Shown here piece after piece: positions 17,324-18,072 of a stretch of DNA of 18,072 nt. The notes beneath the pieces are model-generated. The model worked only from the letters and a program-made list of their open reading frames with translations, did not search any database and was not told the DNA's origin. Source of the DNA: Tetmemena sp. SeJ-2015 (taxonomy: Eukaryota > Ciliophora > Spirotrichea > Sporadotrichida > Oxytrichidae); NCBI GenBank assembly GCA_027382625.1, contig JAJKFJ010006137.1, positions 1-18,072 of the forward strand, given 5' to 3'. The position numbers were made by a program, and so were the translations under genes. The first letter of the stretch is position 1. Each line of letters begins with the position of its first letter.

Positions 17324-17996
17324 ACATATATTTTAAGTTTTGCATTAATTAATTCTGAAACGAATTTTCGTTTGAGATAGAATTCATTTCTGGTTTGTAT
17401 CGGGCCAACTCTAATATATTAAAATTTTAAGTTTGAAACTCGTACTTATTTCGTAATGAACCTCCCTCTTCCCTTCTTTTTCTTTATTAACTTAAATTTT
17501 CTTTGTTAAAAGAAAATGACCGCAGGCGCAACCCTAAAAATGGATAAATAAAGTTTTAATTTAATTTTTATGATTTTAAAAATAAAGTTGTAAGCTTAAG
17601 ATTTTTATATATATTTCTCGTCTGTAATCTTTTTTCTTCAAATTTTGTAGCTATAGCTTGCATTTTTAATGCTAAAGAGAGATAAAAGCATACTAATAGG
17701 TAAATAAAACAAAGACTTATCAGACATAGTTCATCCAACATACCAAGTAATTTCAATTCATATGAATTTTAGGTTAAATATTAAGAAAAAACTTATTTTT
17801 GAAGAGATTATTTTAATGATTTTAAATTAATGAAAAATTAATAATGAAATTAATTTAATGAAATTTAATAAGCTTGCAAAAAATATGTATTTATTGTATT
17901 AAACCCGCACCTTAAACCTTCCTGAGTTATAATTTTATTACTTTCTTCTTCACTTTCTAATAAGAGAAGAGAACCATTCGAAATGACTAGTTTGTG
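17324..17996. other. AT-rich intergenic DNA, no gene seen
   Basis: Both strands were read with TAA and TAG as Q. No stretch has the codon pattern of the neighbouring genes. The region is strongly AT-rich with A and T runs (17560-17880). It could hold 3' processing signals of the coiled-coil gene, the promoter of the next gene, or germline-limited spacer lost during chromosome fragmentation; nothing specific distinguishes these. Confidence 0.6.
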
Positions 17997-18072
17997 ATGC
18001 AGGTGAGGCCCACTAACACAAACTTAGATGATGTTATGAAATAGGGAGATTTTAGCGCGAGACAGTCTGCTC
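17997..18072 (+). CDS. Possible 5' end of a gene cut by the right window edge
   Basis: ATG 17997 opens a frame reading MQVRPTNTNLDDVMKQGDFS up to the window end, without TGA. Codon use resembles that of the four main genes and GC content rises sharply here relative to the preceding spacer. The frame is also open upstream for some distance, so the true start could be earlier or after another IES. No family can be named from 25 residues. Confidence 0.4.

Noticed and set aside
1..18072. Scrambled or inverted gene segments as in many spirotrich germline genes
   Set aside because: Every retained piece of the four genes occurs in order and orientation. No out-of-order or inverted piece was needed, though a segment belonging to a gene outside the window could escape notice.
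1..18072. Transposons (e.g. telomere-bearing elements), tRNA or rRNA genes, CRISPR arrays
   Set aside because: No transposase motif, telomeric repeat (CCCCAAAA), cloverleaf-like sequence, rRNA segment or regularly spaced repeat was seen on either strand.

Overview
The window reads as germline (micronuclear) DNA of a spirotrich ciliate of the Oxytricha/Stylonychia kind. Two things in the sequence show this. First, every long protein reading frame is open only if TAA and TAG are read as glutamine and TGA is the sole stop. Second, the frames are broken again and again by short, mostly AT-rich inserts. Each insert is bounded by a 3-8 bp direct repeat (a 'pointer'), and removing the insert plus one repeat copy restores the frame. 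These are internal eliminated sequences (IESs), and the retained pieces are macronucleus-destined segments (MDSs). Pointers vary in sequence and are not uniform TA, which argues against Paramecium, Euplotes or Blepharisma. I place 39 probable IESs plus seven conventional GT-AG introns. No scrambling or inversion is needed, because all segments lie in order. The genus and species are inference.

Layout. 1-93 holds the probable 3' end of a plus-strand gene cut by the window edge. 296-3675 (minus) encodes a condensin CAP-H/Barren kleisin with 9 IESs and 3 introns. 3950-7895 (plus) encodes a LEM-domain inner nuclear membrane protein of the MAN1/Src1 type, with 9 IESs and 3 introns. 8081-12059 (minus) encodes a Q/N-rich protein with a BUB1/Mad3-type N-terminal TPR domain and no kinase domain, with 12 IESs and 1 intron. 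12331-17323 (plus) encodes a roughly 1,500-residue coiled-coil, Q/N/S-rich protein that I do not recognise, with 9 IESs. The last 76 bases may open another plus-strand gene. Gaps between genes are only about 185-410 bp.

The three recognisable genes all serve chromosome structure, the nuclear envelope or the spindle checkpoint. Whether that is chance, or whether they are kept together on one macronuclear chromosome, cannot be told from sequence alone. IES coordinates below run from the start of one pointer copy to the end of the other. 'Removed' is the distance between copies, i.e. the DNA lost at excision. Pointers were chosen to match codon phase on both sides, so correct total length modulo 3 is not independent proof. 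The restoration of known motifs (for example C-x-P-C-P in the LEM protein and the AFES helix of CAP-H) is better evidence.
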